Positions 1 through 10,257 of a stretch of 21,815 nt of DNA are shown piece after piece. Each line of letters begins with the position of its first letter. The first letter of the stretch is position 1. A program made the translations under genes and the position numbers. The notes under the pieces are model-generated. The model made no database searches and was not told where the DNA came from. It worked only from the letters and a program-made list of their open reading frames with translations. The DNA lies in contig JACGCK010000467.1 in NCBI GenBank assembly GCA_014925825.1, positions 1-21,815 on the forward strand, read 5' to 3'. The DNA comes from Pholiota molesta. Taxonomy: Eukaryota; Basidiomycota; Agaricomycetes; Agaricales; Strophariaceae.

Positions 1-372
1 GACCTGGTGTCGCAGCATAATAGTAATACTGGCACCCCATCTGGAAGCGGACGCAATTCTCCCGCCATTGCGAGCGGTTCCGTTCGCAAGACGGAAGCTG
101 AGAAGCGTTTTGAAGAGGTTCAGAAACGTCGCGTATGTCCAAATATTTTATGGTTATTTTGAACTTGATCTAACTCACTTTTTTTTTTTTTTGTAGCTTG
201 AGCAACGCATAGCCAAGCTTGCTCATAAGACACACAAGGATCGTGTCAATGAGTTTAACTCGCATCTGGAATCGCTTAGCGAACACCACGACATTCCTAA
301 AGTACGGAGCTTTCATCCAGTCTTTTATCCTTACTATTCTAAAATGTGTTTCTGTAGGTTGGACCAGGATAA
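1..372 (+). CDS. FAM32A-like protein (DUF1754 family), C-terminal part
   Basis: Three exons are visible: 1-132, 197-301 and 358-372, with introns 133-196 (ending in a long T tract before TAG) and 302-357. The gene runs off the left edge, so the start is missing. The first 30 codons are a Ser/Gly/Asn-rich linker. Then comes the family core KTEAEKRFEEVQKRR, then a basic helix with KTHKDRVNEFNSHLESL, then a short end EHHDIPKVGPG and TAA at 370-372. This core and the very C-terminal IPKV match the FAM32A family, whose human member is a component of late catalytic spliceosomes with its C-terminal tail near the active site (established knowledge). The role here is inferred from that resemblance. 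The frame is intact through both splice junctions. Confidence 0.85.
133..196 (+). other. Intron with extended poly-T tract
   Basis: Intron of the FAM32A-like gene. It opens with GTATGT and ends with a run of about 14 T (around 179-192) directly before GTAG. Removing it joins the KRR and LEQR codons in frame. Confidence 0.8.
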
Positions 373-732
373 TATTGGCTATATTTCCATACTGGACCTC
401 TGCTTGTCGATTTTCATGGGGTTTCCTCTTCTTTTGTGGTCGCATGCAGGATGTGTAGTAGTTGTACTGTGGTCTCTTCGTTTCCGGAAGAGATACCGCT
501 ACAAGAATTGCATTTGGGCGCGCAGTTGAGCAATTTGTAGGATCTTTACAGTGATTTTGTGCCTGGGTATGGTGCTGCTATTGTAACATATTTGTTCCAC
601 ATTCCGCTACAAAATAAGGCTCTACTTCATGTATAAGAATACTTTTATGTAAGGCATTTCAACAAACGCACTCTTTCTCCGCTACAACACTTGCTCCACG
701 CAGGCTCTTCGCGTTTTTTGCAAGTCCTTTCT
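373..732. other. Intergenic region between FAM32A-like and WHIM genes
   Basis: This 360-bp stretch lies between two genes on the same strand, so it must hold the 3' end of the first and the promoter of the second. I see no convincing coding frame, TATA box or repeat. Short open frames here have no recognisable protein pattern. Confidence 0.5.
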
Positions 733-2891
733 ATGGCTAGCACCCAGGTACCCGACAAAAAGCCCCATGTATGCCCACCGTCCAATGCGATCCATCCAGC
801 AGACCGCTGGGAGTCTCTGTTTGTCTACTCATTCATATGCAAATTCACAAATCTACGACATAAGATTGAAGGATTGGAATCACCCATGGAGTGTGTAGCC
901 TTGTGCTTTCTCTCAACGAATCGCATATACTAAAACGAGCTTGTTCATGTGTTATAGCTTAGAAGAAGCTCTAATGTTGAAAGAGCCAAACAATATCTTG
1001 ACCCAACTTTTGGTTCAATTCGTCGTCAACCTCAAACCTCAGACGCGTAACTTGAGGTATTCGCGTGTTCGGCTACGCATTCTAGCGTATAGAACAAGCT
1101 GACCATGTGTTTGTGGTGTAGCACGGACCAAATCTCGACGACTGTGGCCAGTGTTCTCGCGGAATACTTGAAGACTTCTGAACGAACTATCTTCTGGAAT
1201 GAGGACCTGAAAGCTAACGTGGATCCCTTCGAAGGACTCGAGGGTGGCTTCTTCGCGACGAGCTGGGATTTTAAAGTGGGTCTTTCGTCCAGAAGACAGC
1301 TTGAGCCTCACATCCCAACGCCTTCATGACTTTAGCTTAAAATTCTCCGACAACTAGTCGAGCTACAGCTCTCCCACTCCCCGAGATCAAGGCCACCATT
1401 GATAACGCGTGGGGCGTCGTGCACAACAAGCACAAGAAAACCACAGCCCCTGGTCCCTCTGTGGATGCAAAGGATCCCAAAAGCCAAGAAAATCTCATGT
1501 TGGTGCCCATCGGACAGGACTCTCAGCGCAAACGTTACTGGGTTGCAGATGGTCCGTGCATACACATTTACCGCTGTTCTTCGTGTCCCCTTCCCTATTT
1601 GCATATATTTGCCAGGGAAATATTTAATATGTCACTTCCTTCTTGCCTAGTTCGGACCTTTCCGTCGTGTTCGAATTTCATGAAGCTGATATGTTCTTCC
1701 TATCTTTACAGACTCGCCGCGGATATATGTCTCTACAAATCCCTGGAAAATGACGGCGACATTCCAGACCATTTCGTCAACTCGAGAAGAATATCTGTCA
1801 ATAATTGCAGATTTGAAAGCAACAGCTCCTCGAGAACTCAAGAGGGACAAAAAAAGGACGAACTCGAAACGTCCCATATCAGGTTGATTAAGGAACTCGA
1901 GGACCGTATCGGGCCATTGACGCAGAATCAGCGGTGAGTAACTATCTTCTGACGTGTCGATCCTTCCATAGGCATGGATTTTATGTTCAGGCTAAACGTG
2001 CATGATATTACTTATGGAATGATTATAACACCTCGTCATGCTAAAATATATGATACCACAGCGCGTTGCGAAAGTTCGAAAGAAATCGAACAAAAGCGTC
2101 TTCTCCTTGCTCAAGCAGAAATACGGCAGACCCGAACGAGAGGAGAACACAAAAACCGGATTACGTCTATAACAACGACGTAGACATGAGCAAGTACCAG
2201 AGTACCAGAGCTCTCACCTTCCCGGCTGACCGCCTATTTTTGATTTAGGATGATGGGACGACTACAGATATCAAGAAGAAGAACACCAGGACGAAGAGTA
2301 TGACCAAGACTTGCTGAACTTTAATGACGGTCCCCGACGCGTCGTGTGGCACTGCTACGATGGGTACTAGACGCTCGGCCCCGTAGCGCCGTAGTCAATT
2401 CCAACGGCAAACGCGAAGGTTCATCTGATTCTGGCATATGGCGCGGCGAGCGTCGTTCTTCTCGTCTGAGCGGGCCTGATGCTTGGCATGATTCTGAACC
2501 ATCTCGAAAGCGTGCTCGAACTGAAGAGAGCACAGAAAGTGTGCACTCGAACGATGCATCTGCTGCGGACAAAGTTGCTGTCTCCAACGGCGTCAAAGTC
2601 AAGGCTTCTGGCGCTGCTGCCTTGAAGCCCACAGAAATCGCGTTGGAGCAGATAGCTGGCAAAAAGCGTTCTAAATTCTGGGTTTATGCGGTCGAACCCA
2701 TTCCAGATGCACAGCCCTCTCTTACTGAGCCTCCAAGTAACCCATCTACACAGAACGGGAATCACCAGCATGAGAATGACCCCGAGGTGAATGGCAATTA
2801 CACCAACGGTGCTTCACGCTCTGCAGACACGAATGGTACTATGGACCGCGAAAGGAGTCCGGGAACAAGTTTTTTACCCATGCAGACTTGA
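733..2891 (+). CDS. DDT/WHIM-domain chromatin-remodelling protein, reading frame broken at several points
   Basis: Exons I can place: 733-890, 958-1056, 1122-1275, 1336-1551, 1712-1933, about 2062-2190 and about 2249-2891 (TGA at 2889). The N-terminal part (HPADRWESLFVYSFICKF, then an LEEALM helix) looks like a DDT domain. The stretch from DNAWGVVHNKHKK to KRYWVADDSPRIYVSTNPW looks like WHIM1/WHIM2 (WSD), where the DDSPRIYV segment is typical. The C-terminal third is acidic, then Ser-rich and basic, ending with KKRSKFWVYAVEPIP. Such proteins are subunits of ISWI-type remodellers (family knowledge). The frame shifts near 1378-1382, 1850-1857, 2062-2090, 2143-2150, 2255-2258 and 2335-2385; the first two and the one at 2255 each look like a lost base in a short homopolymer. 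It may be a pseudogene or a badly sequenced functional gene; conserved splice sites favour the latter. Confidence 0.7.
2193..2209. repeat. Short tandem duplication (GTACCAGA twice)
   Basis: The 8-bp unit GTACCAGA occurs twice in direct succession inside or beside the last intron of the WHIM gene. It lies close to several frame breaks, but is too short to classify. Confidence 0.5.
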
Positions 2892-3289
2892 CCTTGTGCG
2901 CTGCGCTGCATCTGTGTATATAGTTTAGATTCCTTCGACTTGCCTCATATCTAACATCTCACCCCATCCATCATCCGAATCATCGATCCATCCATTATTA
3001 CACCACGCAATCGAGCTTACATTGTATATATATATAGTAGCTAATGATATCTAAATTACACTCTTTTGAATTTCCAATACTTGCATTCTTCAGCGGTTTC
3101 CCGACTATCGTCGTCAATAACGAGACAGTCAACGCAACTCTAAGGACCAATAAGAGCAAGCGGATTTGGTTGATGAAAGCACGTGATATGGCTAGCCTAG
3201 GTACTCTGGCCTCCTTATAAGAGAAGGATCGACCTCAAAATTTGGACTCGAGTACCGGAGTGTCTTCCGACTGTCGCTCTCTTGCATTT
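2892..3289. other. Intergenic region upstream of MIP
   Basis: 398 bp between two genes on the same strand. A TA-alternating tract (TATATATATATAG, around 3026-3037) lies about 135 bp after the stop codon of the WHIM gene and could belong to its 3' end. The sequence close to the MIP start is moderately pyrimidine-rich. No coding frame or RNA gene is evident. Confidence 0.5.
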
Positions 3290-5769
3290 ATGCTCGCTCG
3301 CTCTGCGAAAAAGGCCCTCACAGTCAATTCCACAAAGCCATTATTTCGCTTCCGTGGTTGCCTTTTCTCGAATCAAGATGCGAGGTCTCTATCTACAAAT
3401 GTCCAGCACCACCTACCAGCTACTTCCGACGACAGAGCTCTGATTAGTCTTTTCGATAATCCAAAGTCCACCTTCCGTGCTTCGCCTTTTTCCGCCACGG
3501 GTCTCTTTGGCCACCCATCTCTTACCCAGCCGTCATCACTTATATCCCTTGCGGATGCTACTCTTGTGCGCGCTCAGTTGCTTACGGAGCGTATACTTCG
3601 CGCCCGGGAATATCGAGGAGAGCTGCTCAAGGTTGTAAAGAACCTCGACAGACTCAGCGATATGTTATGTGGGGTCATTGATCTTGCAGAATTAGTCCGC
3701 AATGCACATCCCGATCAAATATGGGTGGAAGCTGCAAACCATGCGTACGAATCCCTATGCGAGTTCATGAATGTGTTAAACACTCATGTTGGCCTTTATG
3801 AAGTGAGTAAATGCACCTTATTATTCCCTACACATTTTTCAATAGCATGATCACAGGTACTCAAAGCTGTATTATCGGACCCTTCAATAGTCAGGACACT
3901 CAGTCCTGAAGCTTACCAAACTGCTCTCATATTCTGGCGTGACTTCGAAAAGTCTGCTATCGACCTACCTCCAGCGGAACGCAGTAAATTCGTATCACTC
4001 TCGTCCGATATTCTAGTTCTTGGGCGCAAATTCCTTGAAGGAGCTAATGCCCCACGCCCTCCCGCGTCGATAAAACCTTCCGAGTTGGCTGGGCTTAAGG
4101 ACAAGGGCATGGGCGTTAGGCTCCAACTCCAAGCACAGTTCACTCAGCGCGACCTTCTCGTTTATCCAGGCTCCATGCAGGCACATATGATAATGCGAGC
4201 GGCCCCTGAAGAAGAGCCACGACGACGTGTTTATTTAGCAGCAAATTCAAGCACCTCCGAACAAGTGGAAGTCCTCGAGACGCTATTGCGCAAGCGAGCC
4301 GAACTCGCGCGCCTTGTTGGACGTGAAAGTTTCGCTCATATGACCCTCGATGATAAAATGGCCAAAACGCCAGGTACGTTATGATGACCCTTGACTTTTA
4401 ATGATGACTTGACGCGGTGTTGCACAGATAATGTATACAATTTCCTCGATGCTTTAATGAAACATACCCGACCATTTGCGAAGCGTGCGCTGCACACTCT
4501 GAGCCAACGGAAGCAGGTCCATCATGGCCTGTCGTCGTTGCCTATCATCCAAGCATGGGACAGAGACTTTTACTGTCCCCCTGAACCACCCGCACCACCT
4601 ATACCACTACCCCCTCTAACGCTCGGCACTGTCTTTATGGGACTATCACGACTATTTCAAAATTTATACGGAATTTCACTTCGGCCAGCTGACTCTGCGT
4701 CTGGCGAAGTATGGCACTCGGACGTACATAAACTAGAAGTCGTGGACCAAGATAAAGGAATCATTGGGTGGATATATGCTGATTTATTTGCACGCCGGGG
4801 AAAGGCTAGTGGAGCTGCTCATTATACTGTTCGCTGCTCTCGGCGGACAGACGATGACGATACCCATGGCGATTTTATGGCAGAAGGAATGGAGGCGCGT
4901 ATCAAGGAATCGGAAGCGTTCGAAGCGGTCAAACGACATCGCCTACCCAACCAACCTGGCGTTTACCAACTCCCTCTTGTTGTCCTCTTATGTGAATTTC
5001 CTCGACCTTCGCTAACCAGGGGACCGACAATACTAGAATGGCACGAAGTCTTGACTCTATTCCATGAGATGGGCCATGCGATGCATTGTATGTTATTTTC
5101 TTCTATCCCACTACATACGTTCTGACAAAATAATCCGTAGCTATGATTGGCCGAACCGAATACCAAAATGTAGCAGGCACTCGGTGTGCGACTGATTTTG
5201 TCGAGTTACCTTCTATCCTCATGGAACACTTTCTCAACTCACCCACTGTCTTATCATTATTCGATGTCGACGAATCATCCACAGTCCGCCAAATCGGGAA
5301 CCACCACAACGATCCTTGCCATTCCATCGACACTTACTCACAAATTCTGCTCGCTGCCGTTGATCAGGTTTACCATTCAACTGCGGTCATCGACCCCACT
5401 TTTAATTCAACATCGGAACTTGCCAAATTGCACGGTACGCGCGGCTTGCTACCTCACGTACCCGGCACATCTTTCCAGACGCAATTTGGTCACCTTTTTG
5501 GATATGGCGCTACATATTATTCTTATCTATTCGACCGCGCTATCGCGTCACGGGTCTGGCAGAACGTGTTTGCTCATGATCCTCTCAGTCGTAGTACAGG
5601 TGAGAAATATAAGCGAGAGGTCTTACAATATGGGGGTGGGAAGGATCCGTGGATGATGGTCGGAGCATTGTTAGATGCTCCAGAATTGACCACGGGAGAT
5701 GCAGAAGCCATGCGTGAAGTAGGGAGGTGGAAAATTGAAGACGAGGTTGGCCAACCAGGTCGTCACTGA
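3290..5769 (+). CDS. MIP: Mitochondrial intermediate peptidase (M3A metallopeptidase)
   Basis: Exons 3290-3802, 3857-4373, 4428-5087 and 5141-5769 join to 773 codons (772 aa) with no frame break, the usual length for this family. The N-terminus ([10 protein letters not shown], rich in Arg/Lys/Ser and poor in acid) is a plausible mitochondrial presequence, so the ATG at 3290 is chosen. The zinc site is HEMGH at residues about 556-560, split from the following exon just after GHAMH, with the third ligand Glu in DFVELPS at about 585, 25 residues after the second His as in M3 peptidases. The family motif [13 protein letters not shown] is also present upstream. The enzyme removes an octapeptide from imported matrix proteins after MPP cleavage (established). 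MIP is the standard neighbour of the basidiomycete homeodomain mating locus and lies tail-to-tail with HD1, 301 bp away. Confidence 0.96.
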
Positions 5770-6070
5770 TAGAGTATAATATATTATACTACGTATATGC
5801 TGTTGATACAAAGTGCGATATAGATTGCGAAATAATGGAAGCAAGGCGAGTAATACCAGTAGGAAAAACATGGACCATACAAGTGATAGACGAGGTAAAG
5901 CAATGGGCTATGCAAGTGACGACGACAGGAAAGCAATGTGACGAAATCAAAAATGAAGTGAAACACATCAAGTATAATGATATGGAGAGCAGGAATAAGG
6001 ATAGCTGGTATATGTGAGATAGCGAAGTGAAGGCAACAGATGAAAAGTTTGGGAGGAGAAAATTGAAGTT
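5770..6070. other. Convergent 3' intergenic region, MIP and HD1
   Basis: 301 bp between two stop codons facing each other. It is A/T- and purine-rich on the plus strand and holds only short shadow frames. It presumably carries both poly(A) regions; no clear terminator or RNA structure is seen. Confidence 0.5.
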
Positions 6071-8193
6071 TTAAGCGATGTCAGCTTCTAGGCGCTGTAA
6101 TTCAGCACGCAGGAATTCAGCGCGCTTTTGTTTAGCAGCTCGTTCAATCGCTGTCGAGTATCCTAATGTGGGTACTGGGCTGGATTGGTTTAGGACCGCT
6201 TCTGAAGCAGAGTGAATATCAATAGGTTGGTTTAAGAAGGTCATCCAATCGAATGCAGACGATGTTTGAATAGATGGTTCATCGAGAGTTGGCATCCCGG
6301 AAAATTGAAAACAATTCGGCTCCTGCAGAAGAGGACCGAGCTCGGTGCCGTATACAGAGTTTTCAGCATTTAAGAAATCAGGCAAGTTGTAGACTGGAAA
6401 TAAAACGAAGGGTTAATACAATAATTCGTGGCAAAAAAAATGCAAGTACATGCCTTGCAGTCCCTCGTCCAAAGTATTCAACTCAAATGATGGTAGCAAC
6501 TCGATGGTATCTTGCAGAGGAGCACTGGGGCAGGTAACTGTTATGTGATGTGAGATGAAGTCAAAGAACACAAGTAAAGATGATACTTACAGTCCTGAAG
6601 TATCAGTTCAGCTTGAAGACTAGTATTCAATCCGACTGGAGACAGTGAATATTGATAGTAGTTGACTTCTATAGGGGTAGAATCATCCAGTATTGCGTTG
6701 AAGCTGGGAGATGTAATATCGACTGAAAATGGTTGATTAAGCAGATAATTTTGCAATAAATCTTCAACAGACGAATCATGCAGAGGATCATTTGGCATGG
6801 GAAGTGGGTCGGATACAATGCGAGATAAAGGCGTAGGTTGTAAATATTTTGAAGGTCTTTGATCTTCCGAATCGGAGAAACAACGTTTTCGTTTTGTCGA
6901 AGGAATTGGTTGCGCAGGCGCGGAGATAGAAACCATCGCAGGAGCAGGTGGCGTCATTGAAGGTAGTAGCAATAGTTCATTTCCTACAGGAGATGAGAAT
7001 TCATCCAAAGAGGCCGCCGGAGAGGGTAAACTAGCGGCCGCCAAAGCATCGTCAATATGCTGAGTGCTGGTGGGCCTGTAGCACATTAATGTCAGATACA
7101 AATATGCATATGCTGGCCATGGAAAAAAAAAATACCTTGAGCGCTTCTGTGGTCGATCTAAACCAATATCATCAAAAACAGTCTCCGATGATGAGCGACG
7201 ACGCTTGTGCGAGGCAGCTGAAGGTGGAATAAGACTGGAGATAGCGATATTAGATAGTGGTAGTTGTTCTGGCGAACGCTCGGGAGAATGCTCGGGGGAT
7301 GGGTATGCGTGATATGTGCGTTTGAGTGTAGGATTAGTCTGTTGAGTCTGCGACTCCGGTTGGTTTGGTTGATTTTGCATTTGGGATAGAGGTTGCAAAT
7401 CCCGAACTATATGATCGAGCGTTAAGGCCAAGGGCGTTACTTCGAATTTGTCAGAGAACAATCTCTGGGCACGCTCTTCCATCTCGACAAAGGCCATAGA
7501 GTAGTCGTCTGTTTTTGACAATGGAAAGACGTCTGGAGAAGAGTCGAGCTTGAGGAATTGCGGAGATGGTTTGAAAAATGAAGTTGCGGCGTCGATTATC
7601 TTCTCACGTCTGTTTGAGAAATGAGTACGTCGAAGCTGGTTCCAACCAATACGTTTCCTGGCATCAGTAAACCAAGCATCCAAGTCTTTGATGGAGGACC
7701 CTGTCTGCCTGCATATACTATTCCGGATAGATTTGGGGGGATATGGGTTATGTAGATTATCCAGAAGCCATTGACTGCATGGCTTGATATAGGGTGGAAT
7801 TGAACCGTGACCTGCGTGCAAAGTGAGATTCGGGGATGGTAATAAATGACTTAGCAGTACTGTACCTGGTGAAATTGGGGACTCGTCGCGAATGACAAGA
7901 TTCTCCATGTCATCGTTCAGAATGTGTGAGAGGTCTTTGGCTAATTGGCGCTCCATAACATCCCTGTGTGTATCCAGTTCGAGCATAACAGAAGCTATGG
8001 TGTCGATTGTTGAAGCCAAATAATGGGCGTTCGCAAGAGTTTCTTCGTTCAAATGGTCACGATGCGATTGAAGGGTGGTACTTAAGGACTTCCAGCGTCC
8101 AAGGAACGAAGAGAGAGCATCGTTTCCACCTTTGAGGGAGGTCAAGAAGTGCTCCAGTGAGCTGTCCATGGTGTTCATAAGTTCCAAATCCAT
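6071..8193 (-). CDS. HD1: HD1-class (TALE) homeodomain mating-type protein
   Basis: Transcribed leftwards: exons 8193-7136, 7075-6591, 6537-6454 and 6393-6071 give 650 codons (649 aa) in frame. Residues 1-100 are a helical N-terminus without obvious motif, the region that in HD1 proteins serves dimerisation and allele specificity. The homeodomain spans about 130-192; NPYP (about 149-152) marks the three-residue TALE insertion, and WFTDARKRIGW (about 174-184) is the recognition helix. Basic clusters KRRRSS (about 330), QKRSR (about 349) and KRKR (about 414) could be nuclear localisation signals. The tail is Pro/Ser-rich and ends in a basic, coiled-coil-like helix. Intron 6394-6453 uses a GC donor. 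A further in-frame 54-nt intron at 7812-7865 is possible (then 631 aa). HD1 pairs with an HD2 of another allele to drive dikaryon development (established). Confidence 0.93.
6394..6453 (-). other. Probable GC-AG intron in HD1
   Basis: Read on the minus strand, the donor is CAAG followed by GCATGT and the acceptor is TTTCCAG. The donor is the common fungal GTATGT with T changed to C. Only this junction joins the 84-nt exon 3 to the last exon in frame; the nearby GT (four bases downstream) leads to a stop. Exon 3 is a multiple of three and lies between phase-1 introns, so skipping it would also keep the frame. Confidence 0.6.
7076..7135 (-). other. Stop-free 60-nt intron in HD1
   Basis: Donor GTATTT and acceptor GCTACAG on the minus strand, next to the basic QKRSR cluster. 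The intron is a multiple of three and has no stop, so retention would insert 20 mostly hydrophobic residues. The hydrophobic content and the T-rich start argue that it is normally removed. Confidence 0.75.
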
Positions 8194-8452
8194 GATAGAG
8201 CCCGTGCTGTAGTTAGTGCTCTGGAGGAAGAGTTGGGAAAGACCAGGAAAGGTTGCCTCAAGGCGTAGTACATAATCAGCTTGTAATCGGCCATTTGGAA
8301 GTTAAGACTCCGCCCCCCATTGTGCACTGCTTTCGAAAGGCTGCATTGTTTATGTAACGACGTTGTTTGTAATTATTGATGTCTAGCAAACATACTTACA
8401 TCACTACGTCCTTTCTTCTTCACAAACTCCCTTTCTTTTGGTTACATGCATC
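8194..8452. promoter_or_regulatory. Divergent HD1/HD2 promoter region
   Basis: 259 bp separate the two ATG codons, which face away from each other, so both promoters must be here. No clear TATA box is seen. There is a C-rich tract (CCGCCCCCCATTG, around 8310-8322), and a pyrimidine-rich tract (CCTTTCTTCTTCACAAACTCCC) just before HD2. A GATG, eight bases, ACA pattern lies at 8378-8392; the HD-heterodimer site described in other basidiomycetes has nine bases between the halves, so it is only a near match. Confidence 0.7.
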
Positions 8453-10257
8453 ATGGTATCCGCTGCATCTTCCGCTACATCAGCACTCCGCATCGATTTT
8501 CTTCGTGGATGTCTCTCCAAAGCGCAAGAGCTTAAGGAACTCATTGAGGCTTCACAAATGCATGCTCCTGAAGCACCGACTTACAATGGACCCATACCTG
8601 ACCTCGATCTTCCTTTTCCGCACGATATCGTCCTTTCTGTTGAAGAAATGGGCCTCCCACGTCACCTTTGTAACCAAATAAAGTCGAAAGTCGCAGAAAA
8701 GATCTTGGAGTCCCAACGAGCTTGCACCGAAGTTTACCAGCGAACTTGCCGCGAGTTGCCAGAATCCATTGTTTCTTCCGAATATCTCAGCAATCTAGGG
8801 AGGAGCTATCAAAATTTCTACAACAAACATCAATTGCCCAAATTTCGTGCAAACATTCTGATTTCTAAAGCAACGCTCGGGATGGTCAGTAAACATCAAA
8901 CCCAGGAAAGCAAGCGACCAACTTTTAATTCCGTGAGGATTCCCCTGTTCCTTCATGTAGCAAATTGACTAAATTCTACCTAGGAGTATACCCCGATTCT
9001 CGAAAAGTACTTCGAGCGTAATGCATACCCAAGTCGTCCAGATCGAATCCTTCTAGCACGGAAGTCATCAATGAGTGAACGTCAAATTGAAGTTTGGGTA
9101 AGATAACTCTCATCCAAATTTTCTTTTCTGATCCCCGCTTTCAGTTCCAAAATCATCGTAATCGTGCAAAGAAAGAAGGAATAATACTGAGGAGAATGAG
9201 TCCAGAACAAACGCCTCTAGAGTTCTTAGAACACAAGACGTTCTCCCACGTTGTTTCCTCGCAAAGAATGCCTTCTTCTCAGAATGATGTTGACATACCA
9301 GATAATCATAACGAGACCATCAAAGTGGCAGCCAAAGTGAACCTTCATTCATCGCGATCTTCATCGAATCTCAAGATTCATGATCCTCTTGGAACCATTT
9401 CACAGCCCTTTGAACCTTTCCCTTCCCTAACTCCTGCACCTTACACTTTTCCAAGACCTTACCAACGAAATCCTACGAACCCTTTTACCGATCCTTTGCC
9501 TCAGCAAGAAGGGCCGAGATTTCCGCCACCTAATTGGCCGCGCAAGCCAGCAACACGAATCCCTTCTCCTTCATCCATCAATATGGAAGAGTTTATTACG
9601 ATGTTTGCATTGAAATTGAGTATTCGTCGTGGCTCTGGTATGAAAACAGCCGATACTTCCTTCAGAACGGGAGCCTGGTTTTCCTCCAGAGTTACCGTTC
9701 CTTCACCCGCGCCTCACCCAGCACTGATACGCGTTAAGGCCCTCCCTCGTTCTTTGATCCCTATTCCTTTACTAAGGACTACGGCTATGGGCCCAAACCC
9801 CAGTTCAACACTTTCATCGACGTCACAACCTCCTGCCAAAAATGCTTTCAAACCTCGGAAAACAGCACCATTCCCCTTTCGCACGCCTCAAAAAACTCAA
9901 CCACAATCCATCGATACCTTCTTACCCGTCTATCAACCGTTTGGCTCCCGAACTTCGTCATTTGCTTCTGTTTCTTCTTCTCAGAGCAGGTCCTCGTCAG
10001 GATCCATTAGTTCATCTCCTGAACCTTCCACTCCACCTCATTCTCCCACTGTTAACTCGCATGATACCCACAAACTTGTGGTCCAGGAGTCAACGTCAGA
10101 TACATACCTCGACCTATTTGCTGGCATCGTTGAACCCCAATTCGACCTCTCTCAGAATTTTGACTATTTTCTCGATAATGCGAACATATTTACGGACAAA
10201 CATCCCATCTCAATGCAAAATTTTCCCTATTTGGACCCCTTGTTCTCTGCTACGTGA
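8453..10257 (+). CDS. HD2: HD2-class homeodomain mating-type protein
   Basis: Exons 8453-8884, 8984-9097 and 9145-10257, all joined in phase 0, give 553 codons (552 aa) with no frame break. Residues 1-135 are helical and carry no motif, as expected for the variable dimerisation region. The homeodomain covers about 140-195: exon 2 holds helices 1 and 2 (ending SERQIEVW) and exon 3 starts FQNHRNRAKKEG, so the intron cuts the recognition helix between the W and F of WFQNHRNR, the canonical HD2 motif. The long C-terminal part is rich in Pro and Ser, with a conserved-looking block FPPPNWPRKP then SINMEEF at about 310-335, and ends with an acidic-aromatic tail. The start is the ATG at 8453, since the frame upstream offers no other ATG. 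It works as a heterodimer with HD1 of another allele (established). Confidence 0.93.

Noticed and set aside
1419..1937. Open frame of 172 codons on the plus strand as a separate gene
   Set aside because: It is a mix of WHIM exon 4, the intron 1552-1711 read through, and a shifted frame of exon 5; the parts belong to the WHIM-domain gene.
3026..3037. TA-alternating tract as a possible TATA box for MIP
   Set aside because: It is about 255 bp from the MIP start and closer to the 3' end of the preceding gene, so a role as core promoter is unlikely.
4764..5656. Alternative plus-strand frames inside MIP
   Set aside because: They lie in non-coding frames of exons 3 and 4; the M3 motifs and phase all lie in the other frame.
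5784..6017. Several 60-codon frames on both strands between MIP and HD1
   Set aside because: All are short, low-complexity and overlap each other; this is the shared 3' region of two well-defined genes.
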